From Nocardia sputorum (GTDB lineage: Bacteria; Actinomycetota; Actinomycetes; Mycobacteriales; Mycobacteriaceae): 64,000 nucleotides of DNA. The position numbers and the translations under genes were made by a program. This document shows positions 17,797 to 26,256 of this stretch, one piece after another. The notes below the pieces were generated by a model. That model made no database searches. It was given only the letters and a program-made list of their open reading frames with translations, and had not been told where the DNA came from. Within the stretch, counting starts at the first letter, position 1. Each line of letters starts with the position of its first letter. The stretch covers positions 3,720,001 through 3,784,000 of the forward strand of contig NZ_AP026978.1 of the NCBI RefSeq assembly GCF_027924405.1, read 5' to 3'.

Positions 17797-17970
17797 TCAC
17801 GCCTGTTCGCCGCTCGGGACCAGGCTCGCGGTCAGCACCCCGAACTGCCGGCCGCCGTTCAGGTCGGGTTCGGTCGTGATGAGCGCGAACGCGCCGACGA
17901 TCTCGAGTACCCGGAAAGCCTGCTGACCGCCGGGGACCAGCCGCACTCTGTCACCGACACGTACACCCAT
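17797..17970 (-). CDS. small basic protein, KOW/SH3-like, unknown function
   Basis: A 57-residue protein reading MGVRVGDRVRLVPGG then QQAFRVLEIVGAFALITTE and GRQFGVLTASLVPS. The GDRVRL opening and alternating hydrophobic pattern suggest a small beta-barrel of the KOW or SH3 kind. The ribosome site is weak: GGAG lies about 15 bases upstream, inside one arm of an inverted repeat. A longer form starting further upstream would read through that repeat and was not preferred. Role unknown. Confidence 0.5.
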   Translation of the reverse strand: MGVRVGDRVRLVPGGQQAFRVLEIVGAFALITTEPDLNGGRQFGVLTASLVPSGEQA

Positions 17971-17979
17971 ACCGGACAG

Positions 17980-18009
17980 ACTATTCTCCCCACCGGTCCG
18001 GAGAATAGT
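17980..18009. promoter_or_regulatory. perfect 10-bp inverted repeat
   Basis: ACTATTCTCC (17980-17989) and GGAGAATAGT (18000-18009) are exact inverted copies separated by ten bases that contain ACCGGT. The repeat sits just upstream of the small minus-strand gene. It could be an operator, or a hairpin in the 5' leader that hides the GGAG sequence of the right arm. Too AT-rich in its arms for this genome to be chance-like. Confidence 0.5.
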
Positions 18010-18282
18010 GATCGCCGGTCGTCGGTCACGGCTTATTGCCGTGACGTAAGCCACTGGAGTTTCTCGCCGAGCCGCACCGGGCGCCGAGCCGTCGCATGCG
18101 GGTGGTTCCGAGCGGTCAGCCGGTGAAGTCCCCCCTCGCCGGCCCGTGGCCGTGCAGCACCGCGGATTCGGCCCACAGCCATAGCGACACCGGGCCCGCC
18201 CAGATCTCCGCCGCCGTGGCGGCGCGTGTCCGCCGATCAGTCTGCGGATCGGCGGATCGGTGCGTTCTCCGGCCGCTGATCA

Positions 18283-18711
18283 TCACGCGGCCTTCAGCGG
18301 GCCCGCGAAAGACTTACGCAGCGAGGACGGCCCGACCAGGGGCAGCAGCGCCGCGAGGATCTTGCCTTTGACCGTCCGCGGGGTGCGGGTCAGCTCGACG
18401 TCCACCCGGGTGCCGCCCTGGCCGGGGGTGGCCCGGAAGACCCAGCCGCCGCCGGCGCCGAAGAGTTTGGAGTCCAGCGTCGTGATGGTGACGGTGTCGC
18501 CCGCCGGATCCCACTGGTAGCGAGCGCGTTCCCACGCGGCCGCGGTGCCCTCGGTGACCTCCGCCCAGGTGTCGCCGCGTTCGTGAACGACGAAGTGCTC
18601 GGCGTCGATGGTCGGCCACACCTGGGTGCGGGTGGGTCCGAAATCGGTGAGCGCCTGTACTACCTCGGCCGGGGACAAGGTGGACAGCAGGTGGAAACGG
18701 ACCGTCGTCAT
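18283..18711 (-). CDS. SRPBCC-family protein
   Basis: A 142-residue protein with the START/Bet v 1-like SRPBCC fold: VRFHLLSTLSPAEVVQALTDFG opens the lipid-pocket fold, WAEVTEGTAAAWERARYQWD follows, and the long C-terminal helix runs from GKILAALLPLVG. Such proteins bind hydrophobic ligands or act in polyketide and lipid pathways. The ATG is preceded by GAGGAG seven bases upstream. The promoter region carries the same GTC boxes as two hydrolase operons near 54 and 59 kb, so it may belong to their regulon; the LuxR-type gene next door on the same strand is a candidate regulator. Confidence 0.82.
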   Translation of the reverse strand: MTTVRFHLLSTLSPAEVVQALTDFGPTRTQVWPTIDAEHFVVHERGDTWAEVTEGTAAAWERARYQWDPAGDTVTITTLDSKLFGAGGGWVFRATPGQGGTRVDVELTRTPRTVKGKILAALLPLVGPSSLRKSFAGPLKAA

Positions 18712-18789
18712 GGAAATGCTCCTCGGGATTCGGCGATGCGAGATGTGTCCGCGGTTCCGGTGCCGTGTTCTCCGGTTCCGGACGCTCAT

Positions 18790-18844
18790 CGAGCATCGCC
18801 GCTGCGGGTATCCCGGCGAATCCGTCAGACGACGCTGCGTTGAC
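18790..18844 (-). promoter_or_regulatory. promoter with paired GTC boxes (site C)
   Basis: Read on the minus strand, GTCAAC (from 18844) and GTCGTCTGAC (18833-18824) lie 11 bases apart, and GATGCT (18797-18792) stands at the -10 position 27 bases after the second box. The same arrangement, with no length change over 44 bases, occurs before the hydrolase genes at 54007 and 58954. A further exact box copy (GTCATCCGAC on the minus strand) lies at 18974-18965. The box would overlap the -35 region, where LuxR-type activators commonly bind. Confidence 0.55.
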
Positions 18845-19038
18845 GTAATCGGTCGCACCGTCCGGGACTACACCATCGGCCCCCGCGACTCAGGCCCCGC
18901 TCCATCCCTTGCTCCGGGACCCGGCGTCGAGACTGCGTCGATCTCGTCCGAACTCCTGCCGAGCGTCGGATGACGTAGTCCGTCGGTCGTGCGCGGCGGG
19001 AGGGCTGATCCGCATTCCGGTCCGCGGGCCGGTCCGCA

Positions 19039-21750
19039 TCAGCCGGTCGCGTCCTCGTCGGCCGGTAGCAACGCCGCCAGATCGGTGCGCGAGCTGACGC
19101 CGAGTTTGGGGAAGATGCGATGCAGGTGGGTGCTGACCGTCCGATGCGACAGGTACAGCCGCTGCCCGATTTCCCGGTTGGTCAGTCCCCGCGCCGCCAG
19201 CCGGGCGATGCTCAGCTCGTGCGGGGTGAGCCGATCGCGGGCGTCGGGGTCACGGTTCGGGCTGGACTCCCCGGCACCGCGCAACTCCAGCCGGGCTCGT
19301 TCGCTCCACGCGGTGAACCCCAGGGCGTCGAAGATCTCCCGGGCGGTGCGCAGATGGGTGCGGGACTCGACGACCCGGCGCTGTCGCCGCAGCCATTCGC
19401 CGTAGGACAGGTGCAGCCGGCCGCGCTCGGCCGGCCAGGCGGTCAGGTCCGCGCCGAGCGCGCCGGTGAAGTGTGTTTCGGCGGCGTCGGTCGACAGGAG
19501 CGCGTGCGCGTATCGCCATCCGATGTGCAGAGCGGGCGAGGGCGTGGCAGCCGCGGCCTGCTCCAGGCCGCGTAGCAGTTCCCGCAGCGCATCGGGCTGT
19601 CCGGCACGGATCGCCGCGTCGGCGAGTTCGGCCAGGAAGTAGGCGCGCAGCGCCGGCGAGTGCGACGGGTCCCGCGAATCGTGCATGCGGCGCAGATCGG
19701 CGAACGCGTCGTCGTAGCGCCCCTCGCCCAGAGCCGCGAGCCCGCGTGCGAGCTGGACCGTCGCCAGCACGGGACGTGCGCCGGAGGCGAGTCCGATCCG
19801 TTCGGCCTCGGCCACGAGTGCGGCGGCGCGCGGATAATCCCCGCGCAGCGCGGCGATTTCGGCTTGGACGGCGGTGGCCAGCCCGTGCATGAAGGGCTGA
19901 CCGGTTTCGCCGGCGAAGGCCGCGGCTTCGGCCGCGACCGGCGCCGCGGCGGCGAGATCGCCGAGCCGGGTCAGGCTCCACGCCTGGACGGTGAGCGCGC
20001 GCGGCAGCAGTCCGAGCTGCCCCTCGACGCGAAATCCAGGCGCGGCCGCGCCGGAGAAGTGGGCGGCGAGGTCGAAAGCGCCCACTTGCAGGGCCGCGCT
20101 GCCCAGGAATCGGTCGACTTCGGGGTCACGACCGGTGTCCGAGGCAAGGGCGCGCAAGTGGCCGAGGACCCGTTCGCCCCGTTCGAACGGGGCCACGTAC
20201 GCGGAGACGGCGACCAGGCGCGGATCGTCGTCGGGAATGGGAAGGTCGTCGGCCACGGCGAGCAGCGCCTGGCGCACCCCGAGCCCGGGTTCGGACCAGA
20301 AGCAGCGCATCGCCGCACCCCACAGGATGCGCGTCGCCGCGTCGGGGTGCCTGTCGGCGGCGACAGACGCCGCGAGCGTGGCCAACTCGGCTATGCGCGA
20401 GGGGTTCTCGCGCACACCGTCGTCGAATCCACTGAGCAGCCAGGCCGCCGTGGCGCGGTGGCGGGGTGTGCTGGGGAGTGCGCGCGCGGCCACGACGAGT
20501 CGTTCGGCGATATCACGGCGGCCGGAATCGACGGCGAGTTCGGCCGCCCGCAGCAGCCGGTCCGCGCGCCGTTCCGGATGGTCGCTGAGGTCGGCGGCTC
20601 GTTCCCATGCCGCGATCGCGGCGCCGCGGTGCCGCGCCCGTTCGGCGACAGCCTCCAGTTCGCGCGCCACCTGCTCGTCGGGGCCCGCGGTGGCGGCGGC
20701 CCGCTGCCACGCCCGCCGATCCGGGTCGGTGAGGACGTCGGCGAGCGCCCCGTGGGCGCGGGCGCGTTCACCGGCCGTCGCCGTCGTGGTCAGGGCCGAT
20801 CGCATCAGGGGGTGCCGGAAGGTGACGGTGCCGGGACCGAGGACGAGCAGCCGGGCCTCCACCGCGGGCGTGAAGATGTCGGGTTCGGCCCGCGTTCCCA
20901 GGAGAAGGCTCGCGGCGGCGAGTATTTCGGTGATCGAGTCGCTGTCGCCGAGTGCGGCGACGAGCAGCGCGGCACGGGTGGGGGCGGGCAGCGTCGTACC
21001 GCGCTCGGCGAAAACGCGTTCGAGCCGTTCGGTCAGCGGCAGCGTCGCGGGAAGGTCTTCGAGTTCGCCCACCGCGGTCGGCAGTTCGGTCAGCGCCAGC
21101 GGGTTGCCGTGGGCATCGGCCAGCAGCCGACGACGGACCGGTGCGGGCAGGCCGGGCGCGGTCAGGTCCAGCAGCGCGGCGGCATCGTCGTCGGACAGGG
21201 GTTCCAGACGCAGGAGGCTCAGTCCCGCGTCCGCGAGCGGCGAGCCGATCCCGTCGCGGAGGGTGACGATCAGCGCGATCGGCTCGGTGTCCACGCGGCG
21301 GGCGATGAACGCCAGGACCTGCGCGCTGGCGGCATCGAGTGCGTGCACGTCCTCAGCGACGATCAGGAGCGGTCGCGGGCTCGCCGTATCGGCGAGCAGC
21401 GTCAGCGCCGCGAGCCCGACCAGATAGATGGCGGGTTCATCGCCGGAGTCCGAGGTGCCGAAGGCGGCTGCCAGCGCGTCGCGCTGCTGGGGCGGCAACT
21501 CGTCGAGCCCTTTCCGCACCGGGTACAGCAGCCGATGCAGCCCCGCGTAGGCATAGTGCTGTTCGGCCTCCGCGCCCGCGGTGCGCAGGACTCGGGTTCC
21601 CGCGATGGCGGCTGCCGCGACCGCCTCGTTCACCAGTGCGGACTTCCCGATCCCGGCCTCACCCTGAATGAGAATCCCACTGCGATCCTCGGGTCCGTCG
21701 ACGAGTGCACGCAGGTCCTTCAGCTCGGCTTCCCGCCCGAACAGCGGCAT
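19039..21750 (-). CDS. large ATP-binding LuxR-family regulator (LAL/MalT-like)
   Basis: A 903-residue regulator. The N-terminal AAA/STAND ATPase has Walker A GEAGIGKSALV and Walker B LLIVAEDVHALD; the middle is a long alpha-helical TPR-like sensor region. The C-terminus is a LuxR helix-turn-helix (LTPHELSIARLAARGLTNREIGQRLYLSHRTVSTHLHRIF). AAGGAG lies eight bases before the ATG; the GTG three codons upstream overlaps that site and was rejected. LAL proteins are usually pathway activators. Nearby candidates are the SRPBCC gene downstream on the same strand and the divergent ABC-F resistance gene. A paralogue sits near 56-58 kb. Confidence 0.92.
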   Translation of the reverse strand: MPLFGREAELKDLRALVDGPEDRSGILIQGEAGIGKSALVNEAVAAAAIAGTRVLRTAGAEAEQHYAYAGLHRLLYPVRKGLDELPPQQRDALAAAFGTSDSGDEPAIYLVGLAALTLLADTASPRPLLIVAEDVHALDAASAQVLAFIARRVDTEPIALIVTLRDGIGSPLADAGLSLLRLEPLSDDDAAALLDLTAPGLPAPVRRRLLADAHGNPLALTELPTAVGELEDLPATLPLTERLERVFAERGTTLPAPTRAALLVAALGDSDSITEILAAASLLLGTRAEPDIFTPAVEARLLVLGPGTVTFRHPLMRSALTTTATAGERARAHGALADVLTDPDRRAWQRAAATAGPDEQVARELEAVAERARHRGAAIAAWERAADLSDHPERRADRLLRAAELAVDSGRRDIAERLVVAARALPSTPRHRATAAWLLSGFDDGVRENPSRIAELATLAASVAADRHPDAATRILWGAAMRCFWSEPGLGVRQALLAVADDLPIPDDDPRLVAVSAYVAPFERGERVLGHLRALASDTGRDPEVDRFLGSAALQVGAFDLAAHFSGAAAPGFRVEGQLGLLPRALTVQAWSLTRLGDLAAAAPVAAEAAAFAGETGQPFMHGLATAVQAEIAALRGDYPRAAALVAEAERIGLASGARPVLATVQLARGLAALGEGRYDDAFADLRRMHDSRDPSHSPALRAYFLAELADAAIRAGQPDALRELLRGLEQAAAATPSPALHIGWRYAHALLSTDAAETHFTGALGADLTAWPAERGRLHLSYGEWLRRQRRVVESRTHLRTAREIFDALGFTAWSERARLELRGAGESSPNRDPDARDRLTPHELSIARLAARGLTNREIGQRLYLSHRTVSTHLHRIFPKLGVSSRTDLAALLPADEDATG

Positions 21751-21886
21751 GGTGCGCACTCCTTCTCCGGCTCGGTCCCGATGGCGGGTCCCGGTGCGAC
21801 CCTACCGAAGCGGGGTCACCGTGGACGGCGTCGAGCGCGCGGCTGTTATGGTCGACGGACAGTAATCGGAGCGAGGAAGTTCGAAC

Positions 21887-21916
21887 ATGGCGGGTGAACT
21901 CGACATCTCGGGATAA
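21887..21916 (+). CDS. nine-residue leader peptide before the ABC-F gene
   Basis: ATG at a good distance from GCGAGGAAG opens a frame coding MAGELDISG followed by TAA. Its last two codons lie in a CGGGA-N4-TCCCG hairpin, and a longer stem follows before the ABC-F start 127 bases on. Short translated leaders with alternative hairpins control many antibiotic-resistance ABC-F genes by ribosome stalling. The assignment rests on position, ribosome site and secondary structure only. Confidence 0.5.
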   Translation: MAGELDISG

Positions 21917-21970
21917 CTCCCGGGTCTGACGGCCACCGGTAGGCGCTATCCGAGCGCCGCCGTCGTGGCC
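21909..21970 (+). promoter_or_regulatory. candidate attenuator: alternative hairpins in ABC-F leader
   Basis: Hairpin 1 is CGGGA-TAAC-TCCCG (21909-21922). Hairpin 2 pairs GACGGC (21928-21933) with GCCGTC (21959-21964) around an inner GGCGCT/AGCGCC stem (21942-21958). An alternative pairs GGCCAC (21931-21936) with GTGGCC (21965-21970), using part of the same bases, so hairpin 2 and the alternative exclude each other. T-rich sequence (ATTTCGTCGTTTC) follows. This is the layout of a ribosome-controlled transcription attenuator. Confidence 0.5.
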
Positions 21971-22043
21971 ATTTCGTCGTTTCACCATCCTTCCTCGCGC
22001 GGCGCCGGTTTCGCGCGCCCGCACGACCTTCGAGGTAACAGCC

Positions 22044-23678
22044 ATGTCCGATGCCTACATCGTTTGCTCGAACCTGTCGTTCTCCTGGCCGGACGACACC
22101 CCGGTCTTCGACGAACTGTCCTTCAGCGTGCCCGGCGGCCGGACCGGGTTGGTGGCTCCCAACGGCGCCGGAAAGAGCACCCTGCTGCGCCTGATCGCCG
22201 GTGAGCTACGGCCCCGCGGCGGCAGCGTGTCGGTCGAGGGGGTACTCGGATACCTCCCCCAGAACCTGCCGCTGACCGGCGATCTGACCGTCGCCGAGGT
22301 GCTCGGCATCGCCCCCGTGCTCGCGGCGCTGAACGCCATCGAGGCCGGGGACACCAGCGAGGAGCATTTCGCCACCATCGGCTCCGAGTGGGACATCGAG
22401 GAGCGCACCCGCGCCCAGCTGGAACGACTCGGCCTCGGCCACCTGTCCCCCACCAGGCGTCTGCACACGCTCAGTGGCGGGCAGGTCGTCGCACTGGGCC
22501 TCGCGGCGCAACTACTGCGCAGGCCGGAGGTGCTGGTACTCGACGAACCGACCAACAACCTCGACCTCGACGCCCGCCACCGGCTCTACGACCTGCTGGC
22601 GGACTGGAACGGCTGCCTGCTCCTGGTCAGCCATGATCGCGCCCTGCTCGAACGCATGGACCGCATCGCCGAACTCGACCGTGGCGAAGTGCGGTTCTAC
22701 GGCGGCAATTTCACCGACTACGAAGCCGCCGTTCGTGCCGCGCGCGAGGTCGCCGAGAAGAATGTCCGCAACGCCGAGCAGGAGCTCGAGCGCGAGAAGC
22801 GAGAGCTGCAACGGGCGCGCGAACGCGCGGCGCGCCGTGCGAGCAACGCCGCACGCAACCTGGGCAACGCGGGCTTGCCGAAGATCTTCGCGGGAACGAT
22901 GAAACGCAACGCCCAACAGTCGGCCGGAAAGGCGAACGAGACGCACACCGCCCGCGTGGGAGCGGCGAAAAGTAGGCTGGACCAGGCCGAACGCGCGATG
23001 CGCGAGGAACAGAGAATCGTGCTGGAACTGCCCGGCACCGACGTTCCGGCCGGACGCACGGTCTTCGCCGGTGAGCGCATCCAGTTCCGCTACGAGCAGC
23101 GGACGGTCTTCACCGGCGTCGACCTGGTGATCCGAGGGCCCGAGAGAATCGCGGTGACCGGCCCGAACGGCGTGGGGAAATCGACGCTGTTGCGGATCGT
23201 TCACGGTGACCTGGCGGCCGACGGTGGTGTGATCACCCGCGCCGAGGGCCGAGTAGCCTATCTCTCGCAACGGTTGGACCTGCTCGACCCCGAGCGGACA
23301 GTCGCGGAGAACTTGGCCGCGTTCGCGAAGACCATGCCCGAGGCCCAGCGGATGAATCTGCTGGCCCGCTTCCTGTTTCGTGGCTCGCGCGTCCATCTGC
23401 CGGTAGGCGCGCTCTCCGGTGGCGAGCGCCTGCGGGCCACGCTCGCCTGTATCTTGTTCGCCGAGCCTGCTCCGCAACTGTTGCTGCTCGACGAACCGAC
23501 CAACAATCTCGACTTGACCGGTGTCGGCCAGCTGGAGAGTGCGCTGAACGCCTACCGGGGCGCCTTCGTGGTCGTCAGCCACGATGAACGCTTCCTCACC
23601 GAGGTCGGGGTGCAGCGCTGGCTGCGATTGTCCGAAGACGGGCTCCGCGAAGTCACCGCGCCCGGGCCGATCATCTGA
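22044..23678 (+). CDS. ABC-F family ribosomal protection ATPase (antibiotic-resistance type)
   Basis: A 544-residue protein with two ABC cassettes and no membrane segments. Walker A APNGAGKS (38-45) and GPNGVGKS, signatures LSGGQ and LSGGE, and Walker B LDEPTNNLD occur in both halves. The inter-domain linker, about residues 225-310, is long, highly charged and contains NAARNLGNAGLPKIFAG, the part that reaches into the ribosome. ABC-F proteins of this kind relieve macrolide, lincosamide, streptogramin or pleuromutilin inhibition. The size matches actinomycete TlrC/OleB-like members. A leader peptide and hairpins precede it, suggesting drug-inducible attenuation. Confidence 0.9.
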   Translation: MSDAYIVCSNLSFSWPDDTPVFDELSFSVPGGRTGLVAPNGAGKSTLLRLIAGELRPRGGSVSVEGVLGYLPQNLPLTGDLTVAEVLGIAPVLAALNAIEAGDTSEEHFATIGSEWDIEERTRAQLERLGLGHLSPTRRLHTLSGGQVVALGLAAQLLRRPEVLVLDEPTNNLDLDARHRLYDLLADWNGCLLLVSHDRALLERMDRIAELDRGEVRFYGGNFTDYEAAVRAAREVAEKNVRNAEQELEREKRELQRARERAARRASNAARNLGNAGLPKIFAGTMKRNAQQSAGKANETHTARVGAAKSRLDQAERAMREEQRIVLELPGTDVPAGRTVFAGERIQFRYEQRTVFTGVDLVIRGPERIAVTGPNGVGKSTLLRIVHGDLAADGGVITRAEGRVAYLSQRLDLLDPERTVAENLAAFAKTMPEAQRMNLLARFLFRGSRVHLPVGALSGGERLRATLACILFAEPAPQLLLLDEPTNNLDLTGVGQLESALNAYRGAFVVVSHDERFLTEVGVQRWLRLSEDGLREVTAPGPII

Positions 23679-23684
23679 ACCGGC

Positions 23685-23727
23685 GAGATACGCAGCCGCT
23701 CGCCACGGGCAGGCGGCTGCGTATCTC
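23685..23727. terminator. bidirectional terminator hairpin
   Basis: GAGATACGCAGCCG (23685-23698) and CGGCTGCGTATCTC (23714-23727) form a perfect 14-bp stem with a 15-base loop between the convergent ABC-F and MetE-like genes. No U tract follows, as is common for terminators of high-GC actinobacteria. Confidence 0.8.
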
Positions 23728-23748
23728 CCCCAGGCGGCTTCGGGCGGG

Positions 23749-24870
23749 TCAGGCTCCCACCACTTCGCTCGGCGCGCCCTCGGCGGTCGCCACGGTGGCC
23801 ACGGCAGCCCGCTCGGCCTCCTCGACGGTGCACCGGCCGAGCCCGCAGGCCGTCGCCACACCGTACGCGGCCCGCCCCGTGGCTGCTTCGAACAAGGCAA
23901 GGCCGCGGATACTGTCTTGCGCTCCCGTCGGCGACACGACCCCGGCGATCACGCGCCAGTCCGGGTCCAGCCGGCGCAACGGCCGGTAGAAGGCCGGGTC
24001 CAGCGGGGCCGGATGAGCACCGTAAGCGCACGGAATGTGCGCCGGTGGCAGCGGCACCGCGCGAGCGCGCAGGATTCGTGCGACGGCGTTCAACAGCTCG
24101 ACCGCAGGCGCGAGGTTACGCGGCGCGAGCAACTCTTTGTGCTGGTAGTCGCCGTAGCAGAGGTGCAGAGTGGTCTGTGCGCCGATGCCGTGCGCCCGCG
24201 CGAGGAAGTCGGCCAACTGCCGCGCGACCAGCCGACCGACCGGAGCCCGCACCCCGAACCGCGCCGCCTTCACGAGTGCGAGCTGAGCGATCGGCGACTC
24301 GACCTGCCAGGTGATCACGTCGCCGTGATCCGCGACGACCTGGGCCATCTCGGCCAGCACGGCCTCGACGAAAACCGGCAGGTTGCGCAGCGCGGGAAGC
24401 ACCGTCGGGAAGTGGCGCAGCGCGCGGCCGAGCGGAAGTCCGTCGGCCACCGCGGCGCCGCCGAACACGAACAGCGCCAGGTCGAGCGGATTCGGTTGAC
24501 TGATCTGCAATCTCGTGTCGGCGAGTTCCGGGTGCCGATCCCGCAGCGCGCGAAAGGCCGCCACGACCGGGCCGATGCGGTCGACGCGGTCCATCGCCAC
24601 GTGGCGAGGTTCGAGGATGGCGCCCCGGCGTAGGCCGTAGACGCGCATGTCGGCGTAGTCGGCGAAGTCACCACTGCGCACCACTTCGAAAACGTCGTCG
24701 TGTTCCTCCCGCGCCCGCAGGTAGTCCACGACCCAGCTGGGATCCAGATCCCGCGGTACACCGGTGAGCCGGTGGCCTCGGCTGCGCCGAACGAACCATT
24801 CCAGGACGTCACTGTCGTCGGTCGTCAATGCCGCGGGCAAGCTGCCCACGAAGTGCACCAGTCGCGTCAT
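23749..24870 (-). CDS. MetE-like (cobalamin-independent methionine synthase C-terminal fold) protein
   Basis: A 373-residue single-barrel protein of the UROD/MetE superfamily. Zinc-site residues are visible: HLCYGDY carries the His-x-Cys pair and ATACGLGRCTVEEAE the later Cys. It is half the length of true MetE, so it cannot do the tetrahydrofolate reaction in the usual way and more likely transfers a methyl group from, or cleaves, another substrate. The internal ATG (MTRLVHFVGSLPAAL) was taken as the start because relatives begin there; the 37 residues upstream look like non-coding read-through. It converges with ABC-F across a strong terminator. Confidence 0.78.
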   Translation of the reverse strand: MTRLVHFVGSLPAALTTDDSDVLEWFVRRSRGHRLTGVPRDLDPSWVVDYLRAREEHDDVFEVVRSGDFADYADMRVYGLRRGAILEPRHVAMDRVDRIGPVVAAFRALRDRHPELADTRLQISQPNPLDLALFVFGGAAVADGLPLGRALRHFPTVLPALRNLPVFVEAVLAEMAQVVADHGDVITWQVESPIAQLALVKAARFGVRAPVGRLVARQLADFLARAHGIGAQTTLHLCYGDYQHKELLAPRNLAPAVELLNAVARILRARAVPLPPAHIPCAYGAHPAPLDPAFYRPLRRLDPDWRVIAGVVSPTGAQDSIRGLALFEAATGRAAYGVATACGLGRCTVEEAERAAVATVATAEGAPSEVVGA

Positions 24871-25193
24871 CGCCTGTCCAACACGTAGTTCTCCCGAACG
24901 GATCAGCCGTTCACCCGCTCGAAGCCCGAATCCGACGGCTCCCAAGCAGGATAGGCCGATCGATAGCCAGGAGTTCGCCACTACTGGGAACGTCGCGAGG
25001 CCCCTCGGATCGGCCGCTCGACGCCGTCCGCGCCTCGCGCTGCGGGCCGCGCCCGGCGTCGCCTACCTTTCCGGTGCGACCCATACCGTTCAGGCGCTGC
25101 GCCGCCGCTCGTCCATGAGCACCGCCGACCGCTGCGGCCGGTGCTCACCACCGAGCGCGCGGATGTCGTTTCATCGCGGCAGCACCGGCCAGT

Positions 25194-25364
25194 TCAGCTC
25201 CGTGCGCAACTGCGCGGGATCCATATCCGGTGCGGGCCGGGTGAGGTAGCCGGAATGAACGGCGGCGCCACGATCAAGATCAGCGCGGCGCCCGCGATCC
25301 ATCGGTACGCGTGCCGGAAGCCCGGCTGGGCGCCGACACTCGTCTCCATCAGGAGCGCGACCAT
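25194..25364 (-). pseudogene. possible remnant of a membrane transporter C-terminus
   Basis: A 56-codon frame on the minus strand reads VALLMETSVGAQPGFRHAYR then WIAGAALILIVAPPFIPATS, one hydrophobic helix typical of the end of a major-facilitator transporter. Nothing upstream continues it, because the frame closes in the promoter region of the TetR gene. It is either a decayed transporter fragment or a very small membrane protein. The rest of the 24871-25424 gap shows no gene. Confidence 0.3.
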
Positions 25365-25417
25365 CGCGATGCCGAACCGGCAAGTTCAATCTAATGTGCG
25401 TGCTAGTCTATCGCAGA

Positions 25418-25478
25418 TCAGTTCATGAAACTGAACCAGCCAGGAAAGACGCTGCGCCGGGTGCGCTACACTGCGAAA
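25418..25478 (+). promoter_or_regulatory. promoter and palindrome before the TetR gene
   Basis: TCAGTT-N5-AACTGA (25418-25434) is a 17-bp palindrome. Further down, TACACT (25467-25472) looks like a -10 element and is followed six bases later by a GTG in frame with the TetR gene, so transcription would begin at the start codon. No clear -35 hexamer is seen. Confidence 0.45.
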
Positions 25479-26135
25479 GTGGCAGAGGTGACATCGCCGG
25501 CCGCGCAGAGGGCTTCGCGCGGGCGGATCGACAAGCGGCAGGCGATACTCGACGCGGCGTTCGTGGTATTCGCGCGCCGGGGTTACGCGCAGGCGTGCGT
25601 CCAGGAGATCGCCGAGGAGGCCGGCGTCGCCAAGCCGACGATCTACAACCACCTCAACGACAAGGAGACGTTGTTCCGGCACGCGCTGACGGCCGCCGGC
25701 GACGCGGTGCTGGCCGAGAATCTGTCGGTGGTGGACCGGTTGCGCAATCCGGGCTCCGACTTACGCGCCACCTTGGCAGACGTGGCGTACCGGCTGATCC
25801 GGGCGTGCTGCGCCGAGCGATCCCGATCGCTGCGATGGCTGACCTACGGTCAGGTCGCGCAGTTCCCCGATTTGATCGACATCGTTGTCGGCCGCACGTC
25901 CGACCAACTGGCCGAAGCACTCGCCGACCGGCTGGCGCGCCTGTCGCTGTCCGGCCGCCTGCGCGCGTGCGACCCGGCGACCGCCGCGGAACAGTTCCTC
26001 GTGCTGATTACCGGCCCGATGGAAGGCCGTTCGCGGCTGGGCACCCGCAAGGTCTCCACCGCCGAGATGCACGCGGTGGCCACAGCGGCGGTCGATACCT
26101 TCCTGCGCGCCTACGAAGCGCCGGAAACCGGCTGA
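25479..26135 (+). CDS. TetR/AcrR family transcriptional regulator
   Basis: A 218-residue TetR protein starting at a GTG six bases after a TACACT hexamer (leaderless reading); an ATG 18 codons upstream is an alternative without a ribosome site. The helix-turn-helix is at about residues 18-65 (AFVVFARRGYAQACVQEIAEEAGVAKPTIYNHLNDKETLF). The C-terminal domain is of the AefR-like type, with ITGPMEGRSRLGT. No adjacent divergent gene is intact, so its present target is not obvious; it may be self-regulated or have lost its partner. Confidence 0.87.
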   Translation: MAEVTSPAAQRASRGRIDKRQAILDAAFVVFARRGYAQACVQEIAEEAGVAKPTIYNHLNDKETLFRHALTAAGDAVLAENLSVVDRLRNPGSDLRATLADVAYRLIRACCAERSRSLRWLTYGQVAQFPDLIDIVVGRTSDQLAEALADRLARLSLSGRLRACDPATAAEQFLVLITGPMEGRSRLGTRKVSTAEMHAVATAAVDTFLRAYEAPETG

Positions 26136-26216
26136 GCCCGCGCCGTTTCGCTTCGATGTGATCGCTCTCGCAAACCGGGCCGTCCGGACCCGGAGTGCGG
26201 CGGATCGCACCAGATC

Positions 26217-26256
26217 CGGTCACCCCGGACAGCACCGTTCCACCTTGGGGTGACCG
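26217..26256. terminator. candidate terminator after the TetR gene
   Basis: CGGTCACCCC (26217-26226) and GGGGTGACCG (26247-26256) pair over ten bases around a 20-base loop, about 80 bases past the TetR stop. Stem length and position suit a terminator without U tract. Confidence 0.5.

Noticed and set aside
19660..21897. 745-codon frame opposite the large LuxR gene
   Set aside because: Gly/Arg/Gln-rich antisense shadow without domains; the opposite strand encodes a full LAL regulator.
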